Assembly: GCA_017501345.1 (NCBI GenBank)
Contig: JAFVXC010000011.1
Span: 1-19,772 of the forward strand
Direction: 5' to 3'
DNA: 19,772 nt
DNA from: Clostridia bacterium
GTDB taxonomy: Bacteria; Bacillota_A; Clostridia; Oscillospirales; CAG-272
The notes under the pieces are model-generated. The model had not been told where the DNA came from. It did not search any database and was given only the letters and a program-made list of their open reading frames with translations. Within the stretch, counting starts at the first letter, position 1. Each line of letters begins with the position of its first letter. Shown in pieces: positions 1 through 8,328 of this stretch. The position numbers and the translations under genes are program-made.

Positions 1-3000
1 AAATATACCACGGGCTCACCGTTCTTCGTCACGACACGCGCAATGGCGTTATCTCGATCGATCACGATGCTCTCACCCGTCGACTTGTTCTCTACCCGCT
101 GAAGATCGGTAGCCTTCTCTCGGATCGCCTCGGATTTCGCTTCCTTTGAATTATTTTTCGAAGAACTATTGACATTTCCCACAGAATCGGGTATACTATT
201 AGTAGCAGAGTTCGATTGAGCATTGGGTAACGGCAATTGTAGCCTATTGACCTTCAACCAATCGTCAACTCTGCTTTTGTTTTCGTTTACAAAACGGACG
301 TTGCTGGAGTTTATCAAATTCTGCGTATCCTTGCGCGTATATGCACTTGCAACCTTTATCACATCCACATAAGATGAGTTTCCTCTTCTTGTAGTTGGGT
401 TAATCTCTAATACCACTATAACAGGTCTGCCTTTAGCATAAATTTCTCCCAAAACCACAAGGCGACCATCGACAGTTTTAGAATCAAGCACCAAAATGGG
501 ATCGTTCAGAAGATACGGCAGATTCTTGATAACCTCGGTTGTCATTTCAGGATGATCCCGCATAATTTTTTTAATCTTTGTAGCATCTATGCGTATCTGC
601 CTTTTGCCAATCTTCTTTCTGTTTACTTCCAGCTCAGAAAGGTACGAGGGCGTTTCACCCAAAACAAAAGCAAATCCATCGGTTTTTCCATCCCACGAGT
701 CAATGCGTTTTTGGAAATTTTCAGCGTAGGCTTTGTTTTTTTCAGAAACAGAATGCTCTTCACTATTATCCGTAACCTGCATGTTTTCGTCATTCGTGCG
801 CGTTACGGTCTTTTTATTTTCTCCGTTCTTCTCCCGTGCTGCCGCCTTCTGCTTTTCGATCTCCGCTTCCCTCGCGGCATCCTTCTCCGCACGAACCGTC
901 GTACCGAGCTCGTAGGCGAGCTTCCTCTGACTTTCGGAAAGCCCCCAAAAATCACTTCCACGGGGAATATTCTCCATCCGGAGACCCACAGAGCCGTAAA
1001 GATACCCGTCCTCCACCGCACGGGCATACTGCTGTGCAGAAATCCCCGACGTCTCGGAATACGCCCCGATCAGAGCGTCAGCCGACTCGGGTGCCATCCC
1101 CTCGATCCGCGGGATCTTGTCGTAAAGCTCGTTCTTTGCGTCCGACCCGAAATCAAGCGCGGCACTCTGAGCAGTGCTTCCGTCCGACAGCTTCACGGTC
1201 GCGACGCCATCCTTCACGGACACGATCTTCTCGACTGTCGCCTCGGCTCCGTCGTCAAGCCGCGTCACGGCACCGACCGTCGCGCCCTCTCCGCTTGTTT
1301 TCGGCACCGCAGAGCCGCTTTCCGAGCCGCGAGGGGTTTCTACCCCCGTAGCACCCTCGAACGCCTCTGCGCCCCTCTTGGCGGTCTCTGTGCCCTTTGT
1401 GTCGGTCGCGCTCGCCTCGATCGCCTTGCCGACCTGATTCTTGACCTCATACGAAAGCCTGCCGACGTTCTTCGCGGAGGCTTTTTTCTCTACCTTCGAG
1501 GTGAGCTTCTCCAACCGCTTCGCGTCCCGCTTACTCGCATCGGCCGCAAGCTCACGCGAGAATTCAAGCAGCGGGTCGACACCGTTTTCATTGATGATGC
1601 GCCGCCCATCTCGTTTCGCCGCTTGATTATACTGTGCATTATTGGCTGATGCGGCTATGTAACCTCCAACACCGCCGCTGATGAACCCTCCGATTCCGGC
1701 GTTCACAACATTCTTTGCAAATGTTCCAAAGTCTTCCCAATTCGATTGGCTACCCATCACAAGAGCATCGGTGAGTGTGTTCACGATCTCGGTTGCCATC
1801 TCCTCGCTCGCTTCAACACCACCCATAATGCTCGCACGGACGAATCCCTCCCAAAAGCTCTTAACGGCCTTTTTGTCCATATCCTTAATGGCTTTAAGCT
1901 CGCCAATAGATATTTTCTCAAACACCATCTCTGCGGCACCGTAAAGAATACCCTCGCCGAGCATCTGCTCCATTGTACCGCCTCTTTCGTAAACGTCCTT
2001 CATTGCAGACGTAGCGGCATTCATACCAAGAAGCACATGACCGCCGGGGATTACGGATGCAAGTGCCGAGTCACCAAAGGACATAATGCTTTGATACACG
2101 TCCCCGAAGGTTGTTCCAACCAAAGGCAACGCCGCGTTTCCGAAAAATTCATTTATATCCTCTGCGGTATCCTGCCGAATTGCAGAGGCATCGTTCGTAA
2201 AGGAGTGAGCCGCAGAGTAGGGGTTATATTCCTTTCCTTCAATGGCGCCGATAGTGTCTTCGAGAGCACCGATAACACCTCCAAAAACAGACATAGGAAC
2301 GGATGCGATATTATACCCTATCTGTTCAAGGAGACCGGCCTTGCTGATTTCGTCCGCTCTCTTCTCGGTTGCTCTTTTGGTAAGCGGCACAGCCATATCG
2401 TCGAGGTACTTATATGCCGCCTCTTGACCCTGCGTATAGAGAAGATTATAGTAAATGTTTATCTCATAATCGGAGAGCTCGCCCCACGCATTGGCTTTTC
2501 CCTCGGTTAATATGTTCGCCCAAGTGCTACTATTTGGTAGCATAGAAGCGGCTTTACTGAGTTCTTCTTGACTTGCGGCAAGATACATTCCGAGCTTGTC
2601 TTCGACAACGGTATTGTAGAAACCAGCTTCACCTTTCTCCACAAACTCTCTAGTGATGGGATCGCTGTTCTTTTCGTGGATTTGTCCGTATTTGTTAATT
2701 ATGTTGCCTTCCTCATCAATATCTCCGATGTTTTTAATTAAGTCACGCAGAAAGAGATCATACTTATCAAGCTCTTCCTTTGAAGCATTGGTGTAGTCTC
2801 GGTGTGCGGCATTCTTAAGAAAATCTTCGGTTTCGGGGGTGTAGTATTGATCCAGCTTTCCCTGAACGGATTTGTACTTGTTGTTTTCGGCACGAAGTGC
2901 TTCATATTCGTCGCGGAGAGCCTCTTGCTCTTTGGAGAGGAAAATATCCTCAAGCCAATTCGCAGTCCCATCAGCAGCGGCAAAAAACGGCAACGACTCC

Positions 3001-3569
3001 TTTATCTCCCTCATACGAGCCTCGTTGCTCTGATACCTCTCCTGCCGAGCCTTGACACCCTCTGCGGTTAGCTCTACCTTCTCATCGAGCCAACCAATGT
3101 ACCAATCCTCATATTCCTTTTCGGAGCCGAACTTCGAATAGAGGTCATTCACCTTCGTAAGCTGCTCAAGATAATCCTTACCGTAACCGTCAAAACCGTC
3201 AAGCGCCTTCGTTACAGACTCCACCCATTCTGCGTTGTAATAGTCACCGTAAAGCGAAAGCTCTTTTCGAAAGCTCTGCGCTTTCTTTGCATAATCGTCA
3301 AAAAGCATCTGCGTACTCGAGAGATAGTCCGCAGTACCCTCCCTGTACTTCGATGTGTCGGTCGCTGAAATATAGGCACCTACGTCACGAAGCGAGGTCT
3401 CGTAATCCGTCAGAAAGCCCTGAACGCGATCGCCAAGGGATTCCCTTTTGCGCTTGCGATAGAAATCCTCGACCGTCATTTTTTCAGTGCTCTTCGACCC
3501 CACCGACACCTCGGTAGAGTTTTCGGTCGTTTCTCCTCTTCGCTTCTTGTATAGCTCTTTTACCGTCAT
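1..3569 (-). CDS. Giant polyvalent virion/ejection protein with MuF-C-like domain (3' end outside window)
   Basis: A single frame of at least 1,189 codons runs from the ATG at 3569 off the left edge; I checked every in-frame triplet and found no stop. AGGAGG lies 11 bases before the ATG and 22 bases after the upstream stop. Residues 1-41 contain a near repeat (MTVKELYKKRR then MTVEDFYRKRK). Residues about 45-400 are charged and helical. Three hydrophobic or glycine-rich stretches follow near 409-442, 509-552 and 590-645, as in tape-measure or ejected membrane-active proteins. Residues about 762-795 look like a small beta-barrel module. Residues about 990-1115 (LPYLLNDPILVLDSKT, then RLVVLGEIY, SAYTRKD and RLQLP) resemble the MuF-C/PBECR type of phage nuclease-like domain found in large polyvalent proteins. 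Its place after the nozzle and ejection genes suggests it is packaged and injected. Domain naming is from memory of the family; the role is inferred. Confidence 0.88.
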   Translation of the reverse strand, partial: MTVKELYKKRRGETTENSTEVSVGSKSTEKMTVEDFYRKRKRESLGDRVQGFLTDYETSLRDVGAYISATDTSKYREGTADYLSSTQMLFDDYAKKAQSFRKELSLYGDYYNAEWVESVTKALDGFDGYGKDYLEQLTKVNDLYSKFGSEKEYEDWYIGWLDEKVELTAEGVKARQERYQSNEARMREIKESLPFFAAADGTANWLEDIFLSKEQEALRDEYEALRAENNKYKSVQGKLDQYYTPETEDFLKNAAHRDYTNASKEELDKYDLFLRDLIKNIGDIDEEGNIINKYGQIHEKNSDPITREFVEKGEAGFYNTVVEDKLGMYLAASQEELSKAASMLPNSSTWANILTEGKANAWGELSDYEINIYYNLLYTQGQEAAYKYLDDMAVPLTKRATEKRADEISKAGLLEQIGYNIASVPMSVFGGVIGALEDTIGAIEGKEYNPYSAAHSFTNDASAIRQDTAEDINEFFGNAALPLVGTTFGDVYQSIMSFGDSALASVIPGGHVLLGMNAATSAMKDVYERGGTMEQMLGEGILYGAAEMVFEKISIGELKAIKDMDKKAVKSFWEGFVRASIMGGVEASEEMATEIVNTLTDALVMGSQSNWEDFGTFAKNVVNAGIGGFISGGVGGYIAASANNAQYNQAAKRDGRRIINENGVDPLLEFSRELAADASKRDAKRLEKLTSKVEKKASAKNVGRLSYEVKNQVGKAIEASATDTKGTETAKRGAEAFEGATGVETPRGSESGSAVPKTSGEGATVGAVTRLDDGAEATVEKIVSVKDGVATVKLSDGSTAQSAALDFGSDAKNELYDKIPRIEGMAPESADALIGAYSETSGISAQQYARAVEDGYLYGSVGLRMENIPRGSDFWGLSESQRKLAYELGTTVRAEKDAAREAEIEKQKAAAREKNGENKKTVTRTNDENMQVTDNSEEHSVSEKNKAYAENFQKRIDSWDGKTDGFAFVLGETPSYLSELEVNRKKIGKRQIRIDATKIKKIMRDHPEMTTEVIKNLPYLLNDPILVLDSKTVDGRLVVLGEIYAKGRPVIVVLEINPTTRRGNSSYVDVIKVASAYTRKDTQNLINSSNVRFVNENKSRVDDWLKVNRLQLPLPNAQSNSATNSIPDSVGNVNSSSKNNSKEAKSEAIREKATDLQRVENKSTGESIVIDRDNAIARVVTKNGEPVVY

Positions 3570-3591
3570 TCTCTTGCTTCCTCCTCAGTTT

Positions 3592-4398
3592 TCACTTGTT
3601 ATTTCTTCCACGAAGTTCGCTACTATCCGGTCTCTCCACCTCCGTCGGCTCTGTATCACCCCCATAAATCTTATCAAATATCTCCTGGGTAAGTCCGTAT
3701 ATTTTAAGCCAATCTGGGAGCTCGTCCTCGGATAGATTGAGTCCGTTCAAATACAGAATCATCTTTTCATATCCACTGGTATCTCCATTTATTGAATATG
3801 CGAGTTCCGCTTCTTCTGCAAGCTTATCGAGGTGATTCTGAGCTGCTATTATCTCGCCCGGGGTAAGCCCCTTCGCCTTAAGCTCCTCGTTCTCCTTCGT
3901 AAGATCCTCGTTTATACCCGTAAGATCCTCGATCCGTGTATCGTTCCACCTATCGTACGCATCGACATACGTATCGACGTTCGCTTGAAGATTGTCGGTC
4001 TCCCGGTCGTAGCGCTCACGTGCGATCTCGTACAGCTCAGGGATCATATTGTCAACGTCGTCAAGCGCACCTTGGTACACCTGCTGGCCCGCCGTCTGCG
4101 CGTAGCTGCTCGCATAGCCGCCGTTCATCGCTGCGATCTGCCCGATCGTGTCCTTCATCGCGAGCTTGCCCGACTTCTCTGCCGCACTTCTGTACTGCCG
4201 GTAGGTCGGATCATTCTCGGCAGAATATTCAAAAGGCTCTCGGTCTCTTGCAGCCAAGATTGCATTCCTTGCATTCTCTGTATGCGGGTTTACGTACTCC
4301 CACCCGGGGCCTTCAATATTCCCGTCCGAATTGGTCTTTTCGCGCACCTCTACTTTTCCAAGAACGTCATCCTCTATCCACGTCGTATAACGCCCCAT
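3592..4398 (-). CDS. Probable internal virion / ejection protein
   Basis: This 268-residue protein starts at an ATG preceded by GGAGGGATAAGGCT. The middle carries a segment at about residues 63-112 (DPTYRQYR, AMKDTIGQIAA, GGYASSYAQTAGQQVY) that I recognise as recurrent in structural proteins of Clostridia phages. A long helical or coiled-coil region follows at about 115-175, then a hydrophilic tail. There is no signal peptide or membrane segment. It lies between the 59-residue coiled-coil gene and the giant protein, downstream of the tail nozzle, which is where podoviruses keep genes for proteins ejected with the DNA. The virion role is inferred from context and the recurrent motif; the biochemical function is unknown. 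Confidence 0.8.
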   Translation of the reverse strand: MGRYTTWIEDDVLGKVEVREKTNSDGNIEGPGWEYVNPHTENARNAILAARDREPFEYSAENDPTYRQYRSAAEKSGKLAMKDTIGQIAAMNGGYASSYAQTAGQQVYQGALDDVDNMIPELYEIARERYDRETDNLQANVDTYVDAYDRWNDTRIEDLTGINEDLTKENEELKAKGLTPGEIIAAQNHLDKLAEEAELAYSINGDTSGYEKMILYLNGLNLSEDELPDWLKIYGLTQEIFDKIYGGDTEPTEVERPDSSELRGRNNK

Positions 4399-4402
4399 AG
4401 CC

Positions 4403-4582
4403 TTATCCCTCCTCTTCCGTATTCGCTACACCGAGCTTCTTCCGAAGCTCCTCGTTTTCTTTTTCGAGCCTCTCAAGCTCGAATTTGATCTGCTGTGTGA
4501 GCTCTGTCAGATAATCGATCAGATACTCACCTTTATTTCCCGTAATGCCGCCTCTCCTCGGCGGATCTATTCTGACAGCCAT
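4403..4582 (-). CDS. Small 59-residue coiled-coil protein of the tail module
   Basis: The ATG at 4580-4582 follows the TAA of the tail nozzle gene with no base between them, so translation is probably coupled. The frame ends in TAA at 4403-4405, four bases before the next ATG. The protein begins MAVRIDPPRRGG, continues with YLIDYLTELTQQIKF and ends in a charged heptad-like helix (LERLEKENEELRKKLG). That gives a short basic arm followed by one amphipathic helix, likely a homo-oligomeric coiled coil. It is shorter than usual ORF cut-offs and easily missed. Position suggests a small tail or ejection accessory protein. I do not recognise a named family. Confidence 0.8.
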   Translation of the reverse strand: MAVRIDPPRRGGITGNKGEYLIDYLTELTQQIKFELERLEKENEELRKKLGVANTEEEG

Positions 4583-6427
4583 TTAATATGCACTTCCCTT
4601 CGTATAGGATTTCGCGAGCGCAAAGAGCTTCATATCTCCCGTGCCGCTGAATTTTAGTCTGAAATGATCGCACCGCTGTGGTGTGATCGGAATCGTAAAG
4701 GTGTTTGTCGACGTTCCCGGAATGCGGAAAAGATACTCCCACCGACCGCTTGAATCATACTCGATAAATGCAAAGAGAACACCCCCGACAGCAAGCGACA
4801 GCCGTACGGAAATATCCCTTAGAAACTTCCTATCAACCGTCTCCGAGGTGATCATCCCCGTTTCAAACGACCACGGGATCACCGCCTCGCCGCCGGCGTC
4901 CCCTCCCGTTACGTCAAGAATGCAGTCACCCGACGCAGGGATGCAGTATAGCGCGCGCATCGTGTCACAGAAGCAAACGGCGCGAAGCTCATCCTCCTTG
5001 TGCCACAACCCGTATCGCGCGTCATATACGAAGAGCGACCATTCGTCCGTGTCAATATCCCGCATCGACAAATAGTATTTGTATCGGTGAGCGCCCCCGA
5101 CCGCATCTGCATATCGACAGTCGCCGAGCGAATACGAAATGTCGGTCGGATAGCTTCCGTCAAAGGAACAGACAGCATCGACTGCTTTATAGTACAGCAC
5201 ACCGTTGATCATCGCCGTGCTGTCCGACGATCCCTGCTGTATCCCCTTGCATTCGACCGCCTTCACCTGATACTGCGCGGGATACGAGCCGTAGACCTTG
5301 TGGTAGCATTTTTCCTTGAAGAAGATCGGATACCCGTTCAGCGAGCACGCCCCGGTAAAGGGGCCTTCCGTTCCGACGCCTTGCTTGTAAGCATCGGTTG
5401 AAACACCCTCGAACTTCGAAAAATCCCGAAAGCTTCCGAGCGCTGACGCATAGATCTCATTCACAAGCTCGCCAAACACGTTCCTTCCATAGCGGCATCC
5501 CCACAGACGGTTTTCGTGCTCGAATACGTGATCCATTTCGGGAATCGGGTCTCCAACAAGCGTGAAGCCGTAGTCGTAAGCCGACAGATCCCTTTCGGTA
5601 TATTCAGAAATGATTTCCCGATACACCCCCTTGAAAATGATCGCACGCTCCTGAAGCGCATAAACGACAGCATTCGATATGTCGTAATACTTAACAGCGT
5701 ACAGCGTCCTCTCACCAATCGGAATTTTTATGCTTTCTCCTTCAGGAAATTGCGTTTCGGTGTATATCGTTTCCGTTTTTGTCAAAATTTCCGGACTCGG
5801 AATTCCGAGGTGATATTCGAAATTCGGATCCGAGGACAGCGCCTCTGCCTTAAGACTTTGACCGACGCGGAATCCTGCCTTCGAGATCGACTCACTCTCT
5901 CCTTCGCTCGTATAGTTGGTATAGCAATTCAGAATAAAATAACCGGAGCCCGAAGCAGCGGTCGCACCGTTCTCATCGCAATATCCGATCGTGTAGTTAC
6001 AATAGGTAAGGCTAACATAGCTGCTAAAGCGCGTCTCAATCGCGCCCTGATCACTCGTATCCGCCATATTGACGTAATAATGATCCGGAAAAACGATGAT
6101 GTAGGTTCCCATCGACACAAGCTTTTTCGGCAGCATTGAGGAAGCGGTCGAAAGCCCGCATTCGATCCGCTCGGCTCCGATCACGAGCGCCGAGCCGTCC
6201 ACGTAGCAAAGACGGTCGGTGTAGATCATCGCGGACGGCGCGGTCACCTCGCTATCCTTGAAAATTCCGCGCGCCCTTCGGACGGAGAGCGCAGGATAAT
6301 GGTCTGCCGACAGGTTCTTCATATCGAAAAAGGAATTGTCGGGAACCGTGCTGTGATGGTGATACCCGCCAAAAGTCGAGATCATATCCCGCGACACCGA
6401 ATGCGCGGAAAGCGTGGGCAATTTCAT
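4583..6427 (-). CDS. Probable tail nozzle / tail tube beta-propeller protein
   Basis: A protein of about 614 residues. I place the start at the ATG at 6427 (MKLPTLSAHSVSRD), 11 bases after the adaptor stop at 6439 and behind a G-rich AAGGGGGG site; an upstream extension in the same frame would overlap the previous gene. The sequence is rich in beta-strand repeats with aromatic and glycine turns (for example FGGYHHH, LWGCRYGRNVFGE, YKYYLSMRD, YGLWHKEDE), and ends in a strand-rich domain near WEYLFRIPGTSTN. This resembles the beta-propeller nozzle or packaged-DNA stabilisation proteins of podoviruses (T7 gp12 or P22 gp10 class). It follows the adaptor gene, as in those phages. The assignment rests on order, size and fold impression, not on a diagnostic motif. 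Confidence 0.68.
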   Translation of the reverse strand: MKLPTLSAHSVSRDMISTFGGYHHHSTVPDNSFFDMKNLSADHYPALSVRRARGIFKDSEVTAPSAMIYTDRLCYVDGSALVIGAERIECGLSTASSMLPKKLVSMGTYIIVFPDHYYVNMADTSDQGAIETRFSSYVSLTYCNYTIGYCDENGATAASGSGYFILNCYTNYTSEGESESISKAGFRVGQSLKAEALSSDPNFEYHLGIPSPEILTKTETIYTETQFPEGESIKIPIGERTLYAVKYYDISNAVVYALQERAIIFKGVYREIISEYTERDLSAYDYGFTLVGDPIPEMDHVFEHENRLWGCRYGRNVFGELVNEIYASALGSFRDFSKFEGVSTDAYKQGVGTEGPFTGACSLNGYPIFFKEKCYHKVYGSYPAQYQVKAVECKGIQQGSSDSTAMINGVLYYKAVDAVCSFDGSYPTDISYSLGDCRYADAVGGAHRYKYYLSMRDIDTDEWSLFVYDARYGLWHKEDELRAVCFCDTMRALYCIPASGDCILDVTGGDAGGEAVIPWSFETGMITSETVDRKFLRDISVRLSLAVGGVLFAFIEYDSSGRWEYLFRIPGTSTNTFTIPITPQRCDHFRLKFSGTGDMKLFALAKSYTKGSAY

Positions 6428-6438
6428 AAGCGCCCCCC

Positions 6439-6816
6439 TTAAAAGAGCTTCCACCGCGTGCGGCGGATCGGTGCGTGCTCCGACGTGTACCACTTACCGT
6501 AATCACTATATACCGCATTGAACATCGTCATAGCGTTTCGATAGCGCACGTCGTCGCCGTTTAAGTAGTGGATCTTCGCCTCGATAAAATAACCGTAGAT
6601 CTCACAGTACGGCTCGGGCGCGAGAAGCTCGGTTCCTTCGTCTGTATCCGCGTTGTAGCCCATAAACTGAATCTTGTCCGCACCCTCGTGCCTCTGTATG
6701 ATCTCGCGGTAGATCATATAATCAAGCGTATTCAGCCACGCGATCTTGACCTCCCTCGAGTGCCTGTTCGGCACCGTGGCATCGATCAATGCAAGCTGCT
6801 CTCTGATCGTCATCAT
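6439..6816 (-). CDS. Probable head-tail adaptor / connector protein
   Basis: A 125-residue protein. Two consecutive ATG codons (6816 and 6813) follow AAAGGAG; the second has the more usual spacing of seven bases. The sequence is mostly helical: an N-terminal segment (IREQLALIDATVPN, WLNTLDYMIYREII), an acidic loop (YNADTDEGTELLAPEPY) and a C-terminal helix with YGYFIEAKIHYLNGDD and FNAVYSDYGKWY. This small helical protein, between the capsid cluster and the nozzle gene, fits the dodecameric adaptor that podoviruses place under the portal (T7 gp11 or P22 gp4 class). No catalytic motif or membrane segment is visible. Function is inferred from size, secondary structure and position. Confidence 0.65.
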   Translation of the reverse strand: MMTIREQLALIDATVPNRHSREVKIAWLNTLDYMIYREIIQRHEGADKIQFMGYNADTDEGTELLAPEPYCEIYGYFIEAKIHYLNGDDVRYRNAMTMFNAVYSDYGKWYTSEHAPIRRTRWKLF

Positions 6817-6842
6817 TCTGCTCCTTTCATTTGTGAAACAAA

Positions 6843-6883
6843 AGCGGCACGGAGTATCTATGTTTCCTCATACCCCGTGCGCT
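6843..6883 (-). terminator. Candidate intrinsic terminator or attenuator before the adaptor gene
   Basis: On the minus strand the arms GCACGGGGTAT and ATACTCCGTGC (plus coordinates 6870-6880 and 6847-6857) pair over 11 bp with one G-U. The outer AGC and GCT extend the stem past a single bulge. TTTTGTTTC follows at once. The loop is 12 bases. It sits between the small acidic gene and the adaptor gene and could reduce transcription from the head genes into the tail genes. The U-tract is interrupted, so readthrough is likely. Confidence 0.55.
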
Positions 6884-6887
6884 CCTC

Positions 6888-7148
6888 TTATTTTACGTTG
6901 ATCTGATTCTTTTTTTCGTACTTTTTTCCCATAGACGAATCATTCTTGCGACACTTCAGAAATGCCGCTACGTGCTCGGGCACCCGACATTCCCGATTCT
7001 TCGGAATTCGGTATTCCTTGAAATTGATCGACACGACGAGATCATCCTCATCATCCTCGTTTGCGCCCGGGACGAATACCGTCACCATCTTTTCGACATC
7101 CCGGACGGCTTCCTCCCGTGCATCGCTTTTCTTCTTTTCTTCGGTCAT
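6888..7148 (-). CDS. Small acidic protein downstream of the major capsid gene, function unknown
   Basis: An 86-residue protein with an ATG preceded by AAGGTAGGTAAGATAAT. The N-terminus is charged (MTEEKKKSDAREEA). An acidic block follows (GANEDDEDD), then a short strand-rich segment (LVVSINFKEYRIPKN, CRVPEHVAAFLKCRKND) and a lysine-rich tail (GKKYEKKNQINVK). It lies directly after the major capsid gene and before the adaptor gene. I have the impression that similar small proteins with the VSINFKEYRIPKN-type segment occur at this position in related Bacillota phages, but I cannot name a family. A head decoration, head completion or capsid accessory role is possible from context only. Confidence 0.72.
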   Translation of the reverse strand: MTEEKKKSDAREEAVRDVEKMVTVFVPGANEDDEDDLVVSINFKEYRIPKNRECRVPEHVAAFLKCRKNDSSMGKKYEKKNQINVK

Positions 7149-7172
7149 ATTATCTTACCTACCTTTCAGATG

Positions 7173-7199
7173 GACCGAGAGGACTGTGTCCCCTCGGTC
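7173..7199 (-). other. 12-bp hairpin between capsid and small acidic gene
   Basis: On the minus strand, GACCGAGGGGAC and GTCCTCTCGGTC pair over 12 bp with one G-U around the loop ACA. It begins 10 bases after the capsid TGA. No T-run follows, so it is not a classic intrinsic terminator. An mRNA 3'-end stabiliser or RNase site that raises capsid mRNA is a reasonable guess. Confidence 0.6.
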
Positions 7200-7209
7200 A
7201 AAATACAGA

Positions 7210-8286
7210 TCAGTTCGCCAAAGCGGTTTTGGAGAACTTCGAGAGAGACTCGACACGGTAAATGTACTTTGCGATCAGAACCTCTGCCGCCTTCGTCATC
7301 TTCCAGCCAACGGTCGATCTCTGGTTCAGAGGATCGGCAGAGCCCGCAGAACCAAGCTGCTTAATGAAGGTCTCAAGGCCGCCGCCCTCGATCTCGGTGT
7401 CGCCGTAAGCGCCCTCACCGATGAACAGCGTCGAGAATACAGCCATATCAGTCGGACAAGTGTCATCCTTCCAGATCTTCGCATTCGAGGTTGCAACGAA
7501 GCGAACGCCCGCGATGTTGCCGATCTCGCCGTTGAAGAGCTCCTCGGGCTTGCCGTACTTGTGTGCGTCGACCCAATCGTCACATCTGCGGAGATCGTAC
7601 GCCGCATACGGGTGAATGATCGCGACGTAGTCTCCGCCAAAGGTCGGTGCGTTGTTCGCACGGAGACCTGCTGCCGCCTGCTCGACAAGGTCGAGGGTAA
7701 GACGTGCGGTCGCATCGAGTCCCGAACGGGTAGTAACCGCGGTCTCCGCACCCGCCGAGCTGATCTTCGGTGCAAAAATCACGTTGGTGATGCCCGCATT
7801 GATCTTGTTACGGATGACCTTGTCCGCAACGACACCCGCCTGTCTGCCGCACTTCTTTGTTGCCTCTACGATCACGGGATCGATCGAGGTGAACTGAAGC
7901 ATATCGGTCAGCGGAACGAAGCCGCCGTACTGCTTGACGGTCGACTCAAGGGTCTTGACGTTCAGTGCCTGTCCCTCGGGCGTCTGTCCCTCGGTAAGGA
8001 TGCGCTCGTCTACGTCGTCCGAAAGATCCTCGAACTTGCGGAATTCAACCGTCTTGCCGCGTCCCTTCGGGATCGGACGCTTCTGCGCAAACTGCGCGTG
8101 GACGAGCTCTGCGCCCGCCTCATCGATCAGGAGGCCGTCGTAATAGACCTTCTGCTCAGGCGTCATACCCGAGCCGCCCCAACCTCTGATACCGTCGGAT
8201 ACGGTTTCAGTGTTCGCCGCACCCGAGGTCGTGGTATTGATTTCAGCAAAAAGCTGAAGATCCAGATTATACTTATTTTTCTTCAT
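7210..8286 (-). CDS. Major capsid protein, N4-gp56 family, with N-terminal Prp-type cleavage tag
   Basis: A 358-residue protein. The start is the ATG at 8286, eight bases after GAGGAGGGG; the in-frame extension upstream uses the ribosome binding site itself as codons. Family features are the PIPKGRGKTVEFRKF segment (about 71-85), LTEGQTPEG (97-105), YGGFVPLTD (120-128), and the C-terminal IGEGAYGDTEIEGGG and KYIYRVESLSKF. These match the N4-gp56 capsid family (HK97-like fold). Residues 8-14 read LDLQLFA, like the L27 and phage 80alpha tag cut by Prp between F and A; the predicted mature N-terminus is Ala14. The scaffold carries the same tag and a Prp homologue is encoded two genes upstream. 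Capsid family is certain enough; cleavage is inferred. Confidence 0.93.
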   Translation of the reverse strand: MKKNKYNLDLQLFAEINTTTSGAANTETVSDGIRGWGGSGMTPEQKVYYDGLLIDEAGAELVHAQFAQKRPIPKGRGKTVEFRKFEDLSDDVDERILTEGQTPEGQALNVKTLESTVKQYGGFVPLTDMLQFTSIDPVIVEATKKCGRQAGVVADKVIRNKINAGITNVIFAPKISSAGAETAVTTRSGLDATARLTLDLVEQAAAGLRANNAPTFGGDYVAIIHPYAAYDLRRCDDWVDAHKYGKPEELFNGEIGNIAGVRFVATSNAKIWKDDTCPTDMAVFSTLFIGEGAYGDTEIEGGGLETFIKQLGSAGSADPLNQRSTVGWKMTKAAEVLIAKYIYRVESLSKFSKTALAN

Positions 8287-8328
8287 ATTTCCCCTCCTCA
8301 AGGGTTGTTTTTTTGATCATTTTTCGGG

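Noticed and set aside
552..2510. Long plus-strand open frames of 365 and 254 codons
   Set aside because: They are antisense to the giant minus-strand gene, have Arg/Leu/Cys-rich, low-quality translations, lack ribosome sites and family motifs, and the minus frame is open throughout.
6946..8316. Plus-strand frame of 456 codons
   Set aside because: It is antisense to the major capsid gene and the small acidic gene, which have clear family or positional support; the translation has no recognisable domain.
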